Made by a program: the position numbers and the translations under genes. 64,000 bases of DNA from Adiantum capillus-veneris (lineage: Eukaryota > Streptophyta > Polypodiopsida > Polypodiales > Pteridaceae): the NCBI GenBank assembly GCA_014529385.2, contig CM043958.1:76271169-76335168 (forward strand). Direction: 5' to 3'. A model generated the notes under the pieces. The model had not been told where the DNA came from. It saw only the letters and a list, made by a program, of their open reading frames with translations, and made no database searches. Shown in pieces: positions 9,934-20,351 of the stretch. The stretch's first letter is position 1, and every line of letters starts with the position of its first letter.

Positions 9934-10149
9934 TTAAAACAAAATGAAAATGTGAACATCAAAAGAAGTTTCATAATTGATGATTGGAAGTATAATTGGA
10001 TAGGGTGATGCCATTATTTCTCTAAGTCTTTCTGCACCAAACATAAAAACAATGCGTTGCTAGAAAAAGACTTTTCTATCTATGTGAACATTTACTCTAA
10101 TGTGTTGTGCAAAATGTAATGGATAGATGGGAACTCCATTGTTCATCAC
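9934..10149 (-). pseudogene. TAT-1 leader small ORF a, nonsense-mutated
   Basis: Same length (216 bases) and position as the open 71-residue ORF at 44424-44639 of TAT-2, but codon 30 is TAG (10060-10062) where TAT-2 has CAG. The rest of the frame stays open to the same TAA, so the loss looks recent. It begins 32 bases after the PBS. Confidence 0.6.
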
Positions 10150-10180
10150 TAAAAAATTGAAGGTAACTTGGAAATATGTT

Positions 10181-10197
10181 CCTCAGTGGGGGCACCA
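10181..10197 (-). other. TAT-1 primer-binding site
   Basis: TGGTGCCCCCACTGAGG on the minus strand, five bases inside the 5' LTR end. It starts TGG as a tRNA 3'-CCA complement should, and is not the initiator-Met site used by the chromoviruses here. I did not identify the tRNA. TAT-2 has the same 17 bases. Confidence 0.7.
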
Positions 10198-10202
10198 CTT
10201 TA

Positions 10203-12275
10203 TGAGGGCGAGCTTTTTGAAATGGGGCCTCTAAACCCAAACCAATGGGCCTACCCTCACAAAATGTTCGTAAAGAGGTACGCACACTACTTGGGGCACC
10301 ACCTTCTTTTGAGAGTGGAGAAGGAAATCAATCAAAATAACACTTGCACTTACCCACTCAAGCAACATACTTTGAAAACCCCCTTACTCTATATACACTT
10401 TGGACACTTGAACACCATCAACGATTATGCAACCGAATGCCATGCATCAAAATGAAATATGCAATTTCTGGAATAGCATTCACCTTCTCCCCATAAGAAT
10501 ACCCATAATACATCCAAACTCTTCCTCTCTAAAGCACTCATCAAAAAATCATGCGCACAAGACTTGCCTCTCAAACACACAAGAGAATCACTTACATCAA
10601 ACTAACACACTTTGCATAGAGAGCTCATCTCCATCTATACAATGTCGTGACACAAATAAAATCACCATGAGAGGTAGCCACATGCATATGTAATGAAGCA
10701 AAAGAGAATTGGAGTGAGAAATTTCTTTAGACCAATTGAATAAGTGTGGAGAAACAAACCAATGGTAAATTGAGAATAGAACACTTACTTGATTTCTCGC
10801 ACACCTTTTAAGGGGAGGACAGACGCTGGCTAACCATCACGAAATGCGACACTTGAAAGTTTTGAAGATGATTTCATGATCATTAACATAACCATGAGAG
10901 AGATCATGATGTATTTACAAGTTATTGAGGTGCTACAAATGATTTATTGGGTTGATGGAGTAAGAGATTGTAGAATGGAAAGAGTGGAGAATAGAGTTGC
11001 ACTTACTCCAAGGAGGAGGGTTAGGAGGGAGGATGTGAAAGAGGGAGAGTTGGGGTTTTCTCTACTATTGATCAAGAAACAACATGAAGTTGAAAATATA
11101 GGTGTGTGTCCTTGAGTCTCTCCAAGGGGGCTATTTATAGTTGTGTAGGAGTGGGATTATGCTACACTTAATTAGAGTAAGTGATTAGACCTAATTAAGT
11201 GTCCTTTGACCACTCATTGAATATTGGAGATAAAAGGGACTATTTATTCACCAAAAATATCATTTTAGACGGTGAAGGCTCCATAGGGGTGCATAATGTA
11301 GGTGGGCCCCACCATGAGGCCCTACGGGTGGCTCCTGCGGGTTATCTCAACTTGTCTGTCTTGGCATTTAGAAAGCATCTTTAGGTTGGTCCCATCACAT
11401 GCAAGTGACCTTGAACACTCATTGCTCTTCTAGAAGATGAGTAGGGGAAAAATAAGATCTCACCCTCTTGATTTACTTGATTTACAGTTCCCTTTTGCTG
11501 CGAATCTGACAGATTTACACTATTTTGACCATAACTTTTTACCTGTAGCTCGAAATGACATGATTCAAAAGGCAAAATTGACCTTCTCAACATGCTTGGT
11601 ATGAATTTGGACTATTCTTCACACCCATGCACCAAGGAATTCGGTTTGGAAGGTCCACACTAGGCTAGGGAACCTTTTGCTTCCAAGTCTTCTTGTATGG
11701 ACCCTTTGCTTGTATGCATCCAAGGGGAATCATGCTTTTTCAAAAGGCTATGATGCTTAAACAAATAGAGGAGGGCCCAATATTATTTTCTTGTGAAAAG
11801 AATATACAATTGGAGTCTTTTTTAAAGGAGAGAAACTATATGTATATTCTTAAGAGATATTGGGCCACCTATGTAGGGGGCATAGAAGACTTGTAGAGAG
11901 GGACCATAATCTTTGGTGAAGACAAGTGGAGAGTTGATTTCCATGGGAATTTATCTATATGGGGTGGAAGATGGATATATTATTTTTCTACTACTAATTC
12001 ACAAGAGGTAAGAAAGTTTGGGGGTATATAGTTGGTTATTGTATGCTTATTCTATTTACAAAGCAAAAAAGAAAAGGGTTGTAATATAAATATATGACTA
12101 AGGTGACATTTTTGGGAAGAGTATAATGTATGTGTTGCCACAAAGGTTAAACGAAGAGGGGGAATTTACTCTAGATAACTTAATAGCGTAGAAAAATATA
12201 TACACATATGAGGAAGAGGACGTTGAGCAGACTGACAAATGTTGCAAAAAGATGGTTACCATTTTATGCCACTCA
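10203..12275 (-). repeat. TAT-1 5' LTR with TATA box
   Basis: 2073 bp, TGAGTGG...CCCTCA on the minus strand. A minus-strand TATAAATAG lies at 11131-11139 and is conserved in the intact TAT-2 LTRs (37633-37641, 45627-45635); transcription would start near 11105 and run toward lower coordinates. An open 79-codon frame on the opposite strand (10876-11115) recurs in the other LTRs only because they are copies. Confidence 0.92.
11131..11139 (-). promoter_or_regulatory. TATA box of the TAT-1 5' LTR
   Basis: TATAAATAG on the minus strand, GC-rich just downstream, at the same place in three LTR copies. It is missing from the deleted TAT-1 3' LTR. Confidence 0.6.
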
Positions 12276-12279
12276 GTAG

Positions 12280-13434
12280 CAAGGGACTTTTTGATCTTCC
12301 CTCAATTACCTCGAAAGGTGCTTTTCCCGTGGAAGTATGTACAGTGTTATTGTAAGCATACTCCACTAAGGGTAAGTACTTCTCCCATTGGGATCTTTGA
12401 TCTTCTTCCGTTACATAGGCTTTTAGTAGATCGAGAATGGTTAGGTTAGCTATTTCACTTTGGCCATCCGTTTGTGGATGATAGGCCGAAGAGAAGTTTA
12501 GCCTTGTCCCTAAATTCTTAAAGAGACCCTTCCAAAAATTACTAGTCATTCTAGGATCTCTATCCGACACTATGGACATTGGCAAGCCATGGTACTTGAA
12601 AATTTGTGAAATGAAGAGGGTTGCCATTTGATGGGCTTTGATAGTCTTTTTGACAGGTATAAAATGAGCTTGTTTACTAAACCTGTCTACTATCGTCCAT
12701 ATTCTTGTATTCCCATGGATAGACTTAGGCAATCGAAAGATAAAATCCATGGATATGCTCTTCCATGGTGAATTAAGGATTGGCAAGGGTTGAAGCAATC
12801 CAAGTTGCTTCCCTCTATCAAATTTTGTCTTTTGGCATACCACACATTTAGAAACATACTCTTGTATGTTCACTTTCATGGTAGGCCAATAGAAATATGT
12901 TTCAATTCCCTTTAAGGTAGACTGAATCCCTCTATGCCCCGCATAAGGTGGAGCATGATATTCATACATTACTTTCTCACGTAGTGAGTTAGTAACGCAT
13001 AGTCTATTGCCATAGTGAAGATAACCATCTTGTAAGGTAAATGGTTCTTCTTTCTTCCCTAATGCAAGGGCTGAAATCACATCTCTAAAATCGGGATCAA
13101 TAGCGTACTCATCTATCATTGAAGATAGATCATTGTGAGTTGCTCATTCACTCTCGGCCATCTTGAGAGTGCATCAGCTACTTGATTATGCTTGCCAGCA
13201 ATGTAAGCAATATGAAAATGAAATTGCGAAAGGAAATTTGCCCACCTCATTTGTTTGTCGGAGAGCTTGGTCTGCGTCATGAAGTCCTTAAGACTTTGTT
13301 GACCGTTCGCAGAATGAAAGGAGTCCCCAATAAATAGTGCTTCCATGAGTCTAAGGCATGTAGAACTACAAGGATTTCCTTTTCATATATGCCCAGATCT
13401 TGCTCAACAGGGTCGAGCCTTCGACTCTCATAGC
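12280..13434 (-). pseudogene. CHR-1 RNase H end and integrase core
   Basis: The minus strand at 13119-12280 encodes a chromovirus integrase: zinc-binding module (AGHRGIQSTLKG, CVVCQKTKFDRG), then catalytic motifs SMDFIF, VSDRDPRM and TDGQSEIAN, matching CHR-2. It stops where TAT-1 inserted. Upstream, 13346-13116 carries the end of RNase H (QFHFHIAYIAGKHNQVADALS) in another frame. Compared with CHR-2, about 48 bp are missing near 13460, removing the first RNase H catalytic Asp region, and several frames are shifted. The remainder of this pol reading frame lies at 1840-2461. Confidence 0.88.
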
Positions 13435-14862
13435 CTATGGCATGCCCTTCTTGGAGTAAAATGGTTTTGAGAGATCCGGTAGTGTAAGCACATGCTGAGA
13501 GATAAGCTTTTCTTTAAGCTTTTCGAAAGCATTTTTCTCCTTAGCAGACCATGTATAGCTAACGCTTTTCTTTGTTAGGTCATGTAATGGTCCCGCAATT
13601 TGTGAGAAGTTTTCTATGAAGCGTCTATAGTATGCACACATACCTATAAAGCTTCTTAGTTCATGAAGATTCCTTGGTTTAGGCCATCCTTTTATTACCT
13701 CTAACTTAGATGGATCCATTTGGATGCCATCTAGAGAGATAATATGACCTAAATACTGAATCTCTTGCAAGAAAAATTCACTTTTCTTTCGATTAACATA
13801 AAGTTTATTCTCTCTTAAAACTTGAAATATTACCTGGAGGTGTTGCTTGTGTTCCTCCAATGAATTAGAGTAGATGATAATATCATCAAAGAACACTCCA
13901 GTGAAGGTTCGATGAGGCCTGAACAGCTTCTCCATCAAGCGGTTGAATGTGGCTGGTGCATTGGTCAAGCCAAAAGGCATGACACTGTATTCGTAAAGAC
14001 CAAATGTGGTGCAAAATGCGGTCTTTACAATGTCTTGATCAACTATCCTTATTTGAGGATAGCCACTTTTTAGGTCAATCCTACTAAAGTAGGTCGATCC
14101 TTGTAGCTTATCAAATAGGTCTTCTACCCGTGGAACGGGAAACCTATTCTTGATAGTGATCCTATTTAGTGCTCTATAGTCGACACACATATGATATGTG
14201 CCGTCTTTCTTTTGCACTAGTAGCACAGGTGAGCAAAATGGAGATGAGCTTGGCCTAACCATACCCTTCTCAACTAACTCATGCACTTGCCGCATAATCT
14301 CCTCTTGTTGAGCTTGAGAAACTCTATAAAGAGGTTTGTTAGGCGGTGAACTTCCTGGAAGAAGTCCAATTGCATGGTCATCATTACCTCGTTTAGGAGG
14401 TAGGTCACAAGGGATGTCATCAATAAAAACATCTTGAAACCCCTTGAGAAAATTGGATAACTCTAATTCCTTTTGGTTGATTTTATTTTCTTTTGCTAAA
14501 GCATTAGGTTCATTTTGAGAGTCTTTAACAAAAATCATGTACATGGAAATAGAGCTCTTTATTGACTTGTTGAAAGCTGGTGTATGTACAATGGGGATAG
14601 TGTTACCCATTTCCTTAGCATCTATATACATGTCTTTTTCCCTGAACTTAAAGGAGATTCTCCTTTCAGGAAATTTAACATCGGCAGCCAGGCGGTCAAA
14701 CCATTGTGCCCCTAGGATTACATCCTCATGCTTGAGAGGAGAGATAAAGAATTCCTCTTTGTCCACATAGCCTTGGACATGAAGCCTCAATTTCCCAATT
14801 AAGGGAGTGACTGAAGCTTCTTGCCCCTTGAAGGCATTGTCTGCGGGTAAGACATCTCCCAT
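13435..14862 (-). CDS. CHR-1 protease C-terminal part and reverse transcriptase
   Basis: 475 residues. The first 100 are the C-terminal half of the protease (VILGAQWFDRLAADVKF). A linker follows, then the polymerase: KKDGTYHMCVDYRALNRI near 218-235, catalytic D263 in RIDLKSGY, MPFGLTNAPATF at 295-306 and FFDD at 324-327. The thumb ends in YLGHIISLDGIQMDPSK. The frame runs into a deletion in RNase H, which gives the aberrant last residues YSKKGMP. The active-site Asp of the protease lies in the adjacent 14892-15401 frame. The order protease-RT-RNase H-integrase is normal for Ty3/gypsy. Confidence 0.9.
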   Translation of the reverse strand: MGDVLPADNAFKGQEASVTPLIGKLRLHVQGYVDKEEFFISPLKHEDVILGAQWFDRLAADVKFPERRISFKFREKDMYIDAKEMGNTIPIVHTPAFNKSIKSSISMYMIFVKDSQNEPNALAKENKINQKELELSNFLKGFQDVFIDDIPCDLPPKRGNDDHAIGLLPGSSPPNKPLYRVSQAQQEEIMRQVHELVEKGMVRPSSSPFCSPVLLVQKKDGTYHMCVDYRALNRITIKNRFPVPRVEDLFDKLQGSTYFSRIDLKSGYPQIRIVDQDIVKTAFCTTFGLYEYSVMPFGLTNAPATFNRLMEKLFRPHRTFTGVFFDDIIIYSNSLEEHKQHLQVIFQVLRENKLYVNRKKSEFFLQEIQYLGHIISLDGIQMDPSKLEVIKGWPKPRNLHELRSFIGMCAYYRRFIENFSQIAGPLHDLTKKSVSYTWSAKEKNAFEKLKEKLISQHVLTLPDLSKPFYSKKGMP

Positions 14863-14891
14863 CTCGTAGGATTGTATGCCTAGCTTGGTGG

Positions 14892-15996
14892 CTAACTCAT
14901 AGATATAAAATTGTGAGTAGAACCAGGGTCAAAGAGAATAAAAGCATCATGTTCTCTTACCTTTCCCCAAGCATTGCATAGAGGAGATCCTTTGTGGTGA
15001 GTTTGGTGAGTCTCCTCCTCTTGGATTTCAACCAAAGAAGCTCTAGGAGGATCTTGGCGGTTGTTCTTTTGGGGACAAGCGCGGTACGCATGCCCTTGGT
15101 CGCCGCACTTGAAACACCGGTTATCCTTGCAATAACGCTCAAGCTCTTCAGGAGAGAGTTTGTTCTTACCTTTGTAAACTCCCTTCTCTTTAGCTTTGGT
15201 GGAGTTGCCCTTAGGAGACTTTTGGACATTGTCCTTCCCCTTAGGCTCATTGGAACCCTTGTTTTTTGGGGGATTATTATTTCTTTTAGCCCCAGTTTGG
15301 AAATTGATTCGTGAGGCCACCATAGTATGATGTATTACCGCCGATATCGTACGTGGCCTTTGGGAGTTGACATACTCCGTCATTTGTTCGGTTAAGCGCA
15401 CACAAAATTATTTCTTTTGCTCTCCAAAATCCAACTTTTTGAAGACAGTGGCTTTGAGTTGTAGGTCCCAAAACTTGTCTACATATTTGTGGATGGATTC
15501 ATTGGGAGAGAGCTTTAAGCTTCGCCATTCGGTGAGTACTTTGTCTTTTGCATCGGTGGCCAAAAACTGCTTCATAATGGAAGCTCTTAAAGCTTTCCAT
15601 GTTCGTGGAGCTTCACTGTTGGCTTGTAGGCTAGACCACCATTGTCCGGCAGACTTTTGAAAGTGCATAGCTACATGGCGTTGCTTAGAGGACTCCGTGA
15701 AGCCCTCATCTCCAAACGCCACATCGAATTGCTGGATAAAGGCCAAGACTTTGTCCGTAGCACCAAAGGTGCCATCATAAGTAGGGAAAGAGATGCTCTT
15801 CCCTCCCTCTTTGAATTTCTTCAGCTTGGACGACCTCTTTCATGCGGCATAGGATTCCTATGGCCTCTTCTTTTTGATGGTTCAAAGGTTGCACCATCAC
15901 TTTCTTCAGAAGGTGAAAAATTTGAAGAAGGTGGAGAAGAGGGTGACCTCTTTCTCGCCTTTTTCTTGTCTTGATCTTTGTCGTCTTCACCATCAC
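14892..15996 (-). pseudogene. CHR-1 gag, N-terminally deleted, with zinc knuckle and protease start
   Basis: Gag pieces in two frames: 15996-15408 (basic KARKRSPSS tract, then capsid core KSAGQWWSSLQANSEAPRTW and FLATDAKDKVLTEW) and 15401-14892 (NSQRPRTISAVIHHTMVASR, nucleocapsid CFKCGDQGHAYRAC of the CX2CX4HX4C type, protease start FDPGSTHNF). A frameshift near 15405 separates them. The N-terminal gag region that CHR-2 has at 33966-34560 is absent: leader sequence joins directly to the KARKR tract near 16005. The protease motif is D-P-G-S, also present in CHR-2. Confidence 0.85.
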
Positions 15997-16093
15997 TTTC
16001 CCTATTCTACTTACTCACAGACAATTAATAATACCAACCATTTGTAGCTAGCTTGAGGACCTCCCTTCTTGAGCAAGAAAAGAGAAACCTTGA

Positions 16094-16105
16094 GCTCTGA
16101 TACCA
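16094..16105 (-). other. CHR-1 primer-binding site (initiator tRNA-Met type)
   Basis: TGGTATCAGAGC on the minus strand next to the LTR end, complementary to the 3' end of plant initiator tRNA-Met. The same site occurs at 29150-29160 (CHR-3) and 33549-33560 (CHR-2). Confidence 0.9.
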
Positions 16106-16106
16106 A

Positions 16107-17270
16107 TGTAACATCTAATGGCCTAATAACTTGTGTGTAGCGGAAATGAGCATGAACATAGTGGGAATTTCATTAGAATAGATTCCTAATGAGAATTACA
16201 AGAGTGCTTGGGTGGAGAGAGCAACAAAAAGCATAACACCTAGTTAGATAGCATCGAGAATACTTTCAAAAGAGAAAGAAATTAAGCTAATGACAACAGT
16301 TGAGGACCGGATTTGCATGGAGCCGGTCCCCCCTCCAAAAGGCTTTGTATTATGGTTTCTCCCATCAAGAGAGACATTGTACAATAAAATTCTTTGTGTT
16401 CCTTCAAGACTAGCTAGTGCAATGAAGATGAAAGCTTCATGCACTAAGCAAAACACTTAGCAAACACAACTTGAATTAGCCCCGTTCTCAGACCCAAGAC
16501 CTCACACACCTTCGAAGATGGTGAGAGCTAGCAGGGTATGAGAGTAGATTGAGAGGAAGAAGAAGTATCTTATGAGAAATATGTATATCTCCTCACATAA
16601 TCACTCATATTAGCATAGCTTAGCTTAGTAATTAGCTTGGTAGAGGAGATGAGCATGCATTGAAGCTTGGATCTTGGTTGGATTTGCATCCACATGCCAA
16701 GAGTGTTTTGATGTAGGCTTTTATCTCAGAAGCTTGGAGTAGGTGATGAGCTCTCCATTAAAGCTTGGGAAGAGATAGTCTTTTCTTACTTCACACATGA
16801 GATTGTGTGTGTGTGTGTGTGTGTGTTCTTGGGCGAGCCCTCTTGATATTTTCTCTTGCTGAGCCCTCATTGGCTCTCCCCAAGTCAAGCCAATGATTAT
16901 TAAGCAGCATAAGTGATAGCCTTCTGACATGTGTCCCCCTTTCCCCTTTTGTGAGAGCTTGAGGTTATTAAATAATTAAACTAAACTATCATTGGACCCC
17001 TTTGCCTCCTGACCAATAGGAATCAGGCAAGCCATTGGGCTCCTGAATGCTCGTTGGACCCCTTGTGAGACTGTCCAATAGTCTTCTAGGAGACTTAATT
17101 CTCATTGGTTTCTTTTATTAAATGTTTTTAAATTAATTAAACTAGATTTACTCTAGCTTAATTCTCATTGGTCCACCTCCAAGGCCATCCAGTAGGAATT
17201 GGGCACACCTTGTGGGCATCTGGGCTAGGGAGCTGACATGTGTCCCTAATTCCCTTTGTGTAAAGGGAGC

Positions 17271-17320
<50 letters not shown>

Positions 17321-17694
17321 TTCTCTCTCATCCCCTACCTTTAGGGATCGCCCCCTCATGTGTAGGGATGTGTGTTGACTTTGGAGAGCACACAAAGCAT
17401 CCAATTCCCCCTAAGCTTTAACCCTTTGGACACAACCTTTGAATTTTGGAACCTTAGCATTTTGGAAGTCTTAATGGGCTGAACCTTAGGGTCTTTTTAG
17501 CCCATTGTTGCACATGGATCTATTGCAGATGGCCCCCCCTTTGGATCCCTATTTTCCCTCCTTTGGATCCCTACTGTGGCCGGTCTGCTAGCTTAACCAA
17601 TATTCTAGCTTTTTCTCCCCTGGCACTTCCCCACATTAAATGATCAGTTTAATATGAGAAAATCATTTAGGAGAATTAGATATTGATTATTATG
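16107..17694 (-). repeat. CHR-1 5' LTR
   Basis: About 1588 bp, ending TGTTACA at the PBS. At the outer end the sequence matches up to GATTATTATG but lacks the final ACA seen at 1430-1432, so the extreme terminus has been lost or changed. Two GT microsatellites lie inside (about 16803-16826 and 17275-17318). Confidence 0.88.
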
Positions 17695-20188
17695 TGAATA
17701 CATATATCAAATCTCATAACATGCAAATTGGCATGTGCAATGCAAATCTCAAACATGCAGCTTGCACTATTCACATGCAAGACCTTGTTTTGAAAAACCC
17801 TAAAAAACTACATCTTTTATTTATGTATTGACATACAGATCAAACAATGCTCAACTAATCTGCATTGATAGTGCTGCCTGCAAAAATGTTCAATCTGCAA
17901 TTTTCATCACAACATGCACGACTCACCTCTGCTCTTCAATGTAGACCTATCATCGTCGGCAAGGATAGAACACCCTCCATGTTCACATTGCATGACTGAG
18001 AAACTCGGCTTGCTTGCATGAGTATTTGATGTCCTCACTTCCTCGGATGGCACAAAAGGTGTGGTCTTGGTGCTGCAAGGAGACATGAACTTGGAGTTTC
18101 CCTTGGTAGGCCTAGATGCTCTCTCAGGAGTGGACTTAGTAGCATCAGCCCTCCGCAAGGACCTCATAGCAACCAACAAAGGGGACACCAAGAAGAGATT
18201 GGGATGAGCACAGCAAAAGAGGACGGCTACACAACACAACTCAATGTAGAGGAAGCTTGTGATGTGACAATAGGAAGGACAATCAACATGTCAGTTCCAA
18301 GTGCAGAAGAGGATAGCTCATCTTTCACGCAAGAGAGAACAATTCGAAGTGGTTGTCCTTGCAATTATTACACCACACACACACGTTTTCAATCAAAAGT
18401 AGCTAATATAAAATTGGGAGTTTTCCCCCCAAAAAAACAATAATATGACATCTTTTGTTTTATGGACATAACAAAGCAACACAAGATAGCTGAATTCAAA
18501 ATTGGTCCTTTTTTTGTACCACCAATATGTGCTTTCACCTGCTAGTAGTTAGGCACATGTACATGCTTGAATAGGTTGTCAAAGCCTTATATGTGGTTCC
18601 AAGTAGCTTATTTTGGTTGATTTGTTCTAACTTTGAGCTTTCTAGAATGTAAATAAGGCAAGTGCGAAGTTTGGGCACTCTCATTCTGCCCCAAAAGTTT
18701 CAGTGTGCGGTAACTATCTATTTGCAATGCCCGATATGCAATGATGCACGAGCTGCCTTAGAGCTAGTCCCAAATAGAATCTTGGTATGTGGAAATGAAT
18801 TTTGGACTTCAAGGATCAAGCCACAAAATTTGGTGGAATTTAGTCCATTTAGTATTTTTCCCGCGAAAAATTCTCGTCAAGGGTCAAAAATGGCCCAAAA
18901 AAGGTTTTAAAAATGGCAAAAAAGGTGTGAAAAGGGGGATTTTCTCACATCACTCATAGTGACATGAGTGTCCAATATGGGGGAGAGTGTATAGAGGAAG
19001 GATTGTAACTTTCACCTCTCTATGTGAAGGAGGAAGCAGGGTTTCTATAGATGGTCCTATGTAATCTCATCTAGTTTGCATCCAGTTTTTGAGTGCATGG
19101 AAGAGTGAATGAGAGTTTCTTCTCTTCATGTTTGCACTTGAAAGCGTTTATGGAAGTTCTAAGGTTTGCATGGATGTGTGTGTGCAAGAAATTGAGGGAA
19201 GAAGGTGCGTCTTTTTGCAAGACTATTTGACCCTGTATAGGTGCCATTAGGGTTGAGGCTACACCAAAGAGTCCAACAAAGTGGAGTTTGGTGAAGCTTT
19301 TGTAATGGTTTGAGAGAGTCATTTTGTGGCTGGAGTTTTTGAGTTTTTGATGGTTCTTCTTGTGTCTTTTGATGGCCATCAAATGGGATTTTGAGCCTAG
19401 ATTAGCTTGACTCACCACCTCGAAACGGTCTATCAGCAGGCAAGGGCTTCTAGGTCGCGATATTTGGAGCTTAAATTGTGTTTGGGGGCAGGATTTTCTT
19501 CAAGCTCTTGAGTGGTTGTGTGTGAGGTAAGGAAAGTAAATGAATTCCTTGTGTTGTGGTTGAGGTGTGAGGGTGTGTGAGTGTGCGCATGTTATCTTTT
19601 GCTCCATCACCTTGAGAAACAAACAAAGGGGAAAAGATAGAAAAGAGGTAGTGCTACAGGAGGATGCAAAAAGCGATGAAGGCCATTAGGTGAAGAAGGA
19701 GCACATGGTATAGGTGATCACAAAGGCATAAAGGTGGGAGAGCTATAAACAAGCATGAAGAGGTGATCTTGGCATTAAGGTGGGCTACCTTTGGTGCTTG
19801 AGAAGGTTACTACACACATGTGGAAGAGTGATGCAATATGCACAAAGCTAAAGTCCGTAATGCGAGAAAGCAAGAAATGGGATGATTGTGCCATCGAGAA
19901 GGTCAAAGGCATGAGGAGAGGGAGGGATGTTACTAGTTGAGAAGAAAAGGCTAAGGAAGAGATCATAGCTTCTTACAGGCTCTACCTTAAGCTTCACAGC
20001 TCACTCTCAAGAAAAATCTCGATAGCTGGCCCTCAAGCCAAAGCTCCAAAGATCATATCAAGCAAGCTCTTCTCTCTCCCATTGTCCCTAAATCTACCAT
20101 AGCAATAATTTCTCTTCCTCTTGCTCTATCATATTGAGAGTTCCCATAGCCAACTCTCTCATTTGAAACCTTATGCTCAAGCACCATA

Positions 20189-20193
<5 letters not shown>
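17695..20193. other. Unassigned intergenic sequence
   Basis: No gene recognised. Frames at 17907-18239 (minus, 110 codons) and 18204-18443 (plus) overlap and resemble no family I know. At 18978-18990 a purine run (GGGGGAGAG) is followed by TGTATAGAGG, which could be a PPT and LTR start of an old LTR element, but I found no partner LTR. The rest is A/G-rich without repeats visible by eye. Confidence 0.4.

Positions 20194-20274
<81 letters not shown>
20194..20274. repeat. CT/GA microsatellite
   Basis: About 40 uninterrupted CT dinucleotides. Open frames through it on both strands are artefacts. Confidence 0.95.
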
Positions 20275-20276
<2 letters not shown>

Positions 20277-20351
20277 AATTGACCTTCATAGCTCTTCATT
20301 ATTGAGCTCTCGCTATAGAGAAGAGGCAAGGCTATGCTGTTTCCAGGCAGG

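Larger units (their letters stand above)
2466..12275 (-). mobile_element. TAT-1: Tat-like Ty3/gypsy element, complete but mutated
   Basis: 9.8 kb minus-strand element with LTRs at 2466-4092 and 10203-12275. It lies in the integrase region of CHR-1 with a 4-bp target duplication, GTAG (2462-2465 and 12276-12279). The empty site is visible in CHR-2 near 53548 (inverted). LTR ends are TG...CA. Internal order on the minus strand: PBS, two small leader ORFs, gag, protease, RT, degenerate gypsy RNase H, archaeal-type RNase H, integrase, PPT. A second RNase H between RT and integrase is the hallmark of the Tat/Ogre branch. Confidence 0.93.
895..17694 (-). mobile_element. CHR-1: Ty3/gypsy chromovirus with nested insertions
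   Basis: Minus-strand element in the order 5' LTR (16107-17694), initiator-Met PBS, gag, protease, reverse transcriptase, RNase H, integrase, chromodomain, polypurine tract, 3' LTR (895-1432). The 3' LTR is cut by the CACTA element and continues beyond the window. TAT-1 (2466-12275) splits the integrase region. The copy is dead: gag lacks its N-terminal part compared with CHR-2, RNase H has an internal deletion, and several frames are broken. A C-terminal chromodomain after integrase defines the chromovirus branch of Ty3/gypsy; I did not assign a lineage within it. Confidence 0.9.

Noticed and set aside
10876-11115. 79-codon ORF repeated at 37344-37616 and 45338-45610
   Set aside because: It lies antisense inside the TAT LTRs and recurs only because the LTRs are copies; no independent sign of coding.
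16094-16105. Possible tRNA-Met fragments at 16094, 29150, 33549 and 51481
   Set aside because: They are primer-binding sites next to LTR ends, not tRNA genes.
17907-18239. 110-codon minus-strand ORF as a host gene
   Set aside because: No recognisable motif, no start context or splice pattern, and an overlapping ORF on the other strand.
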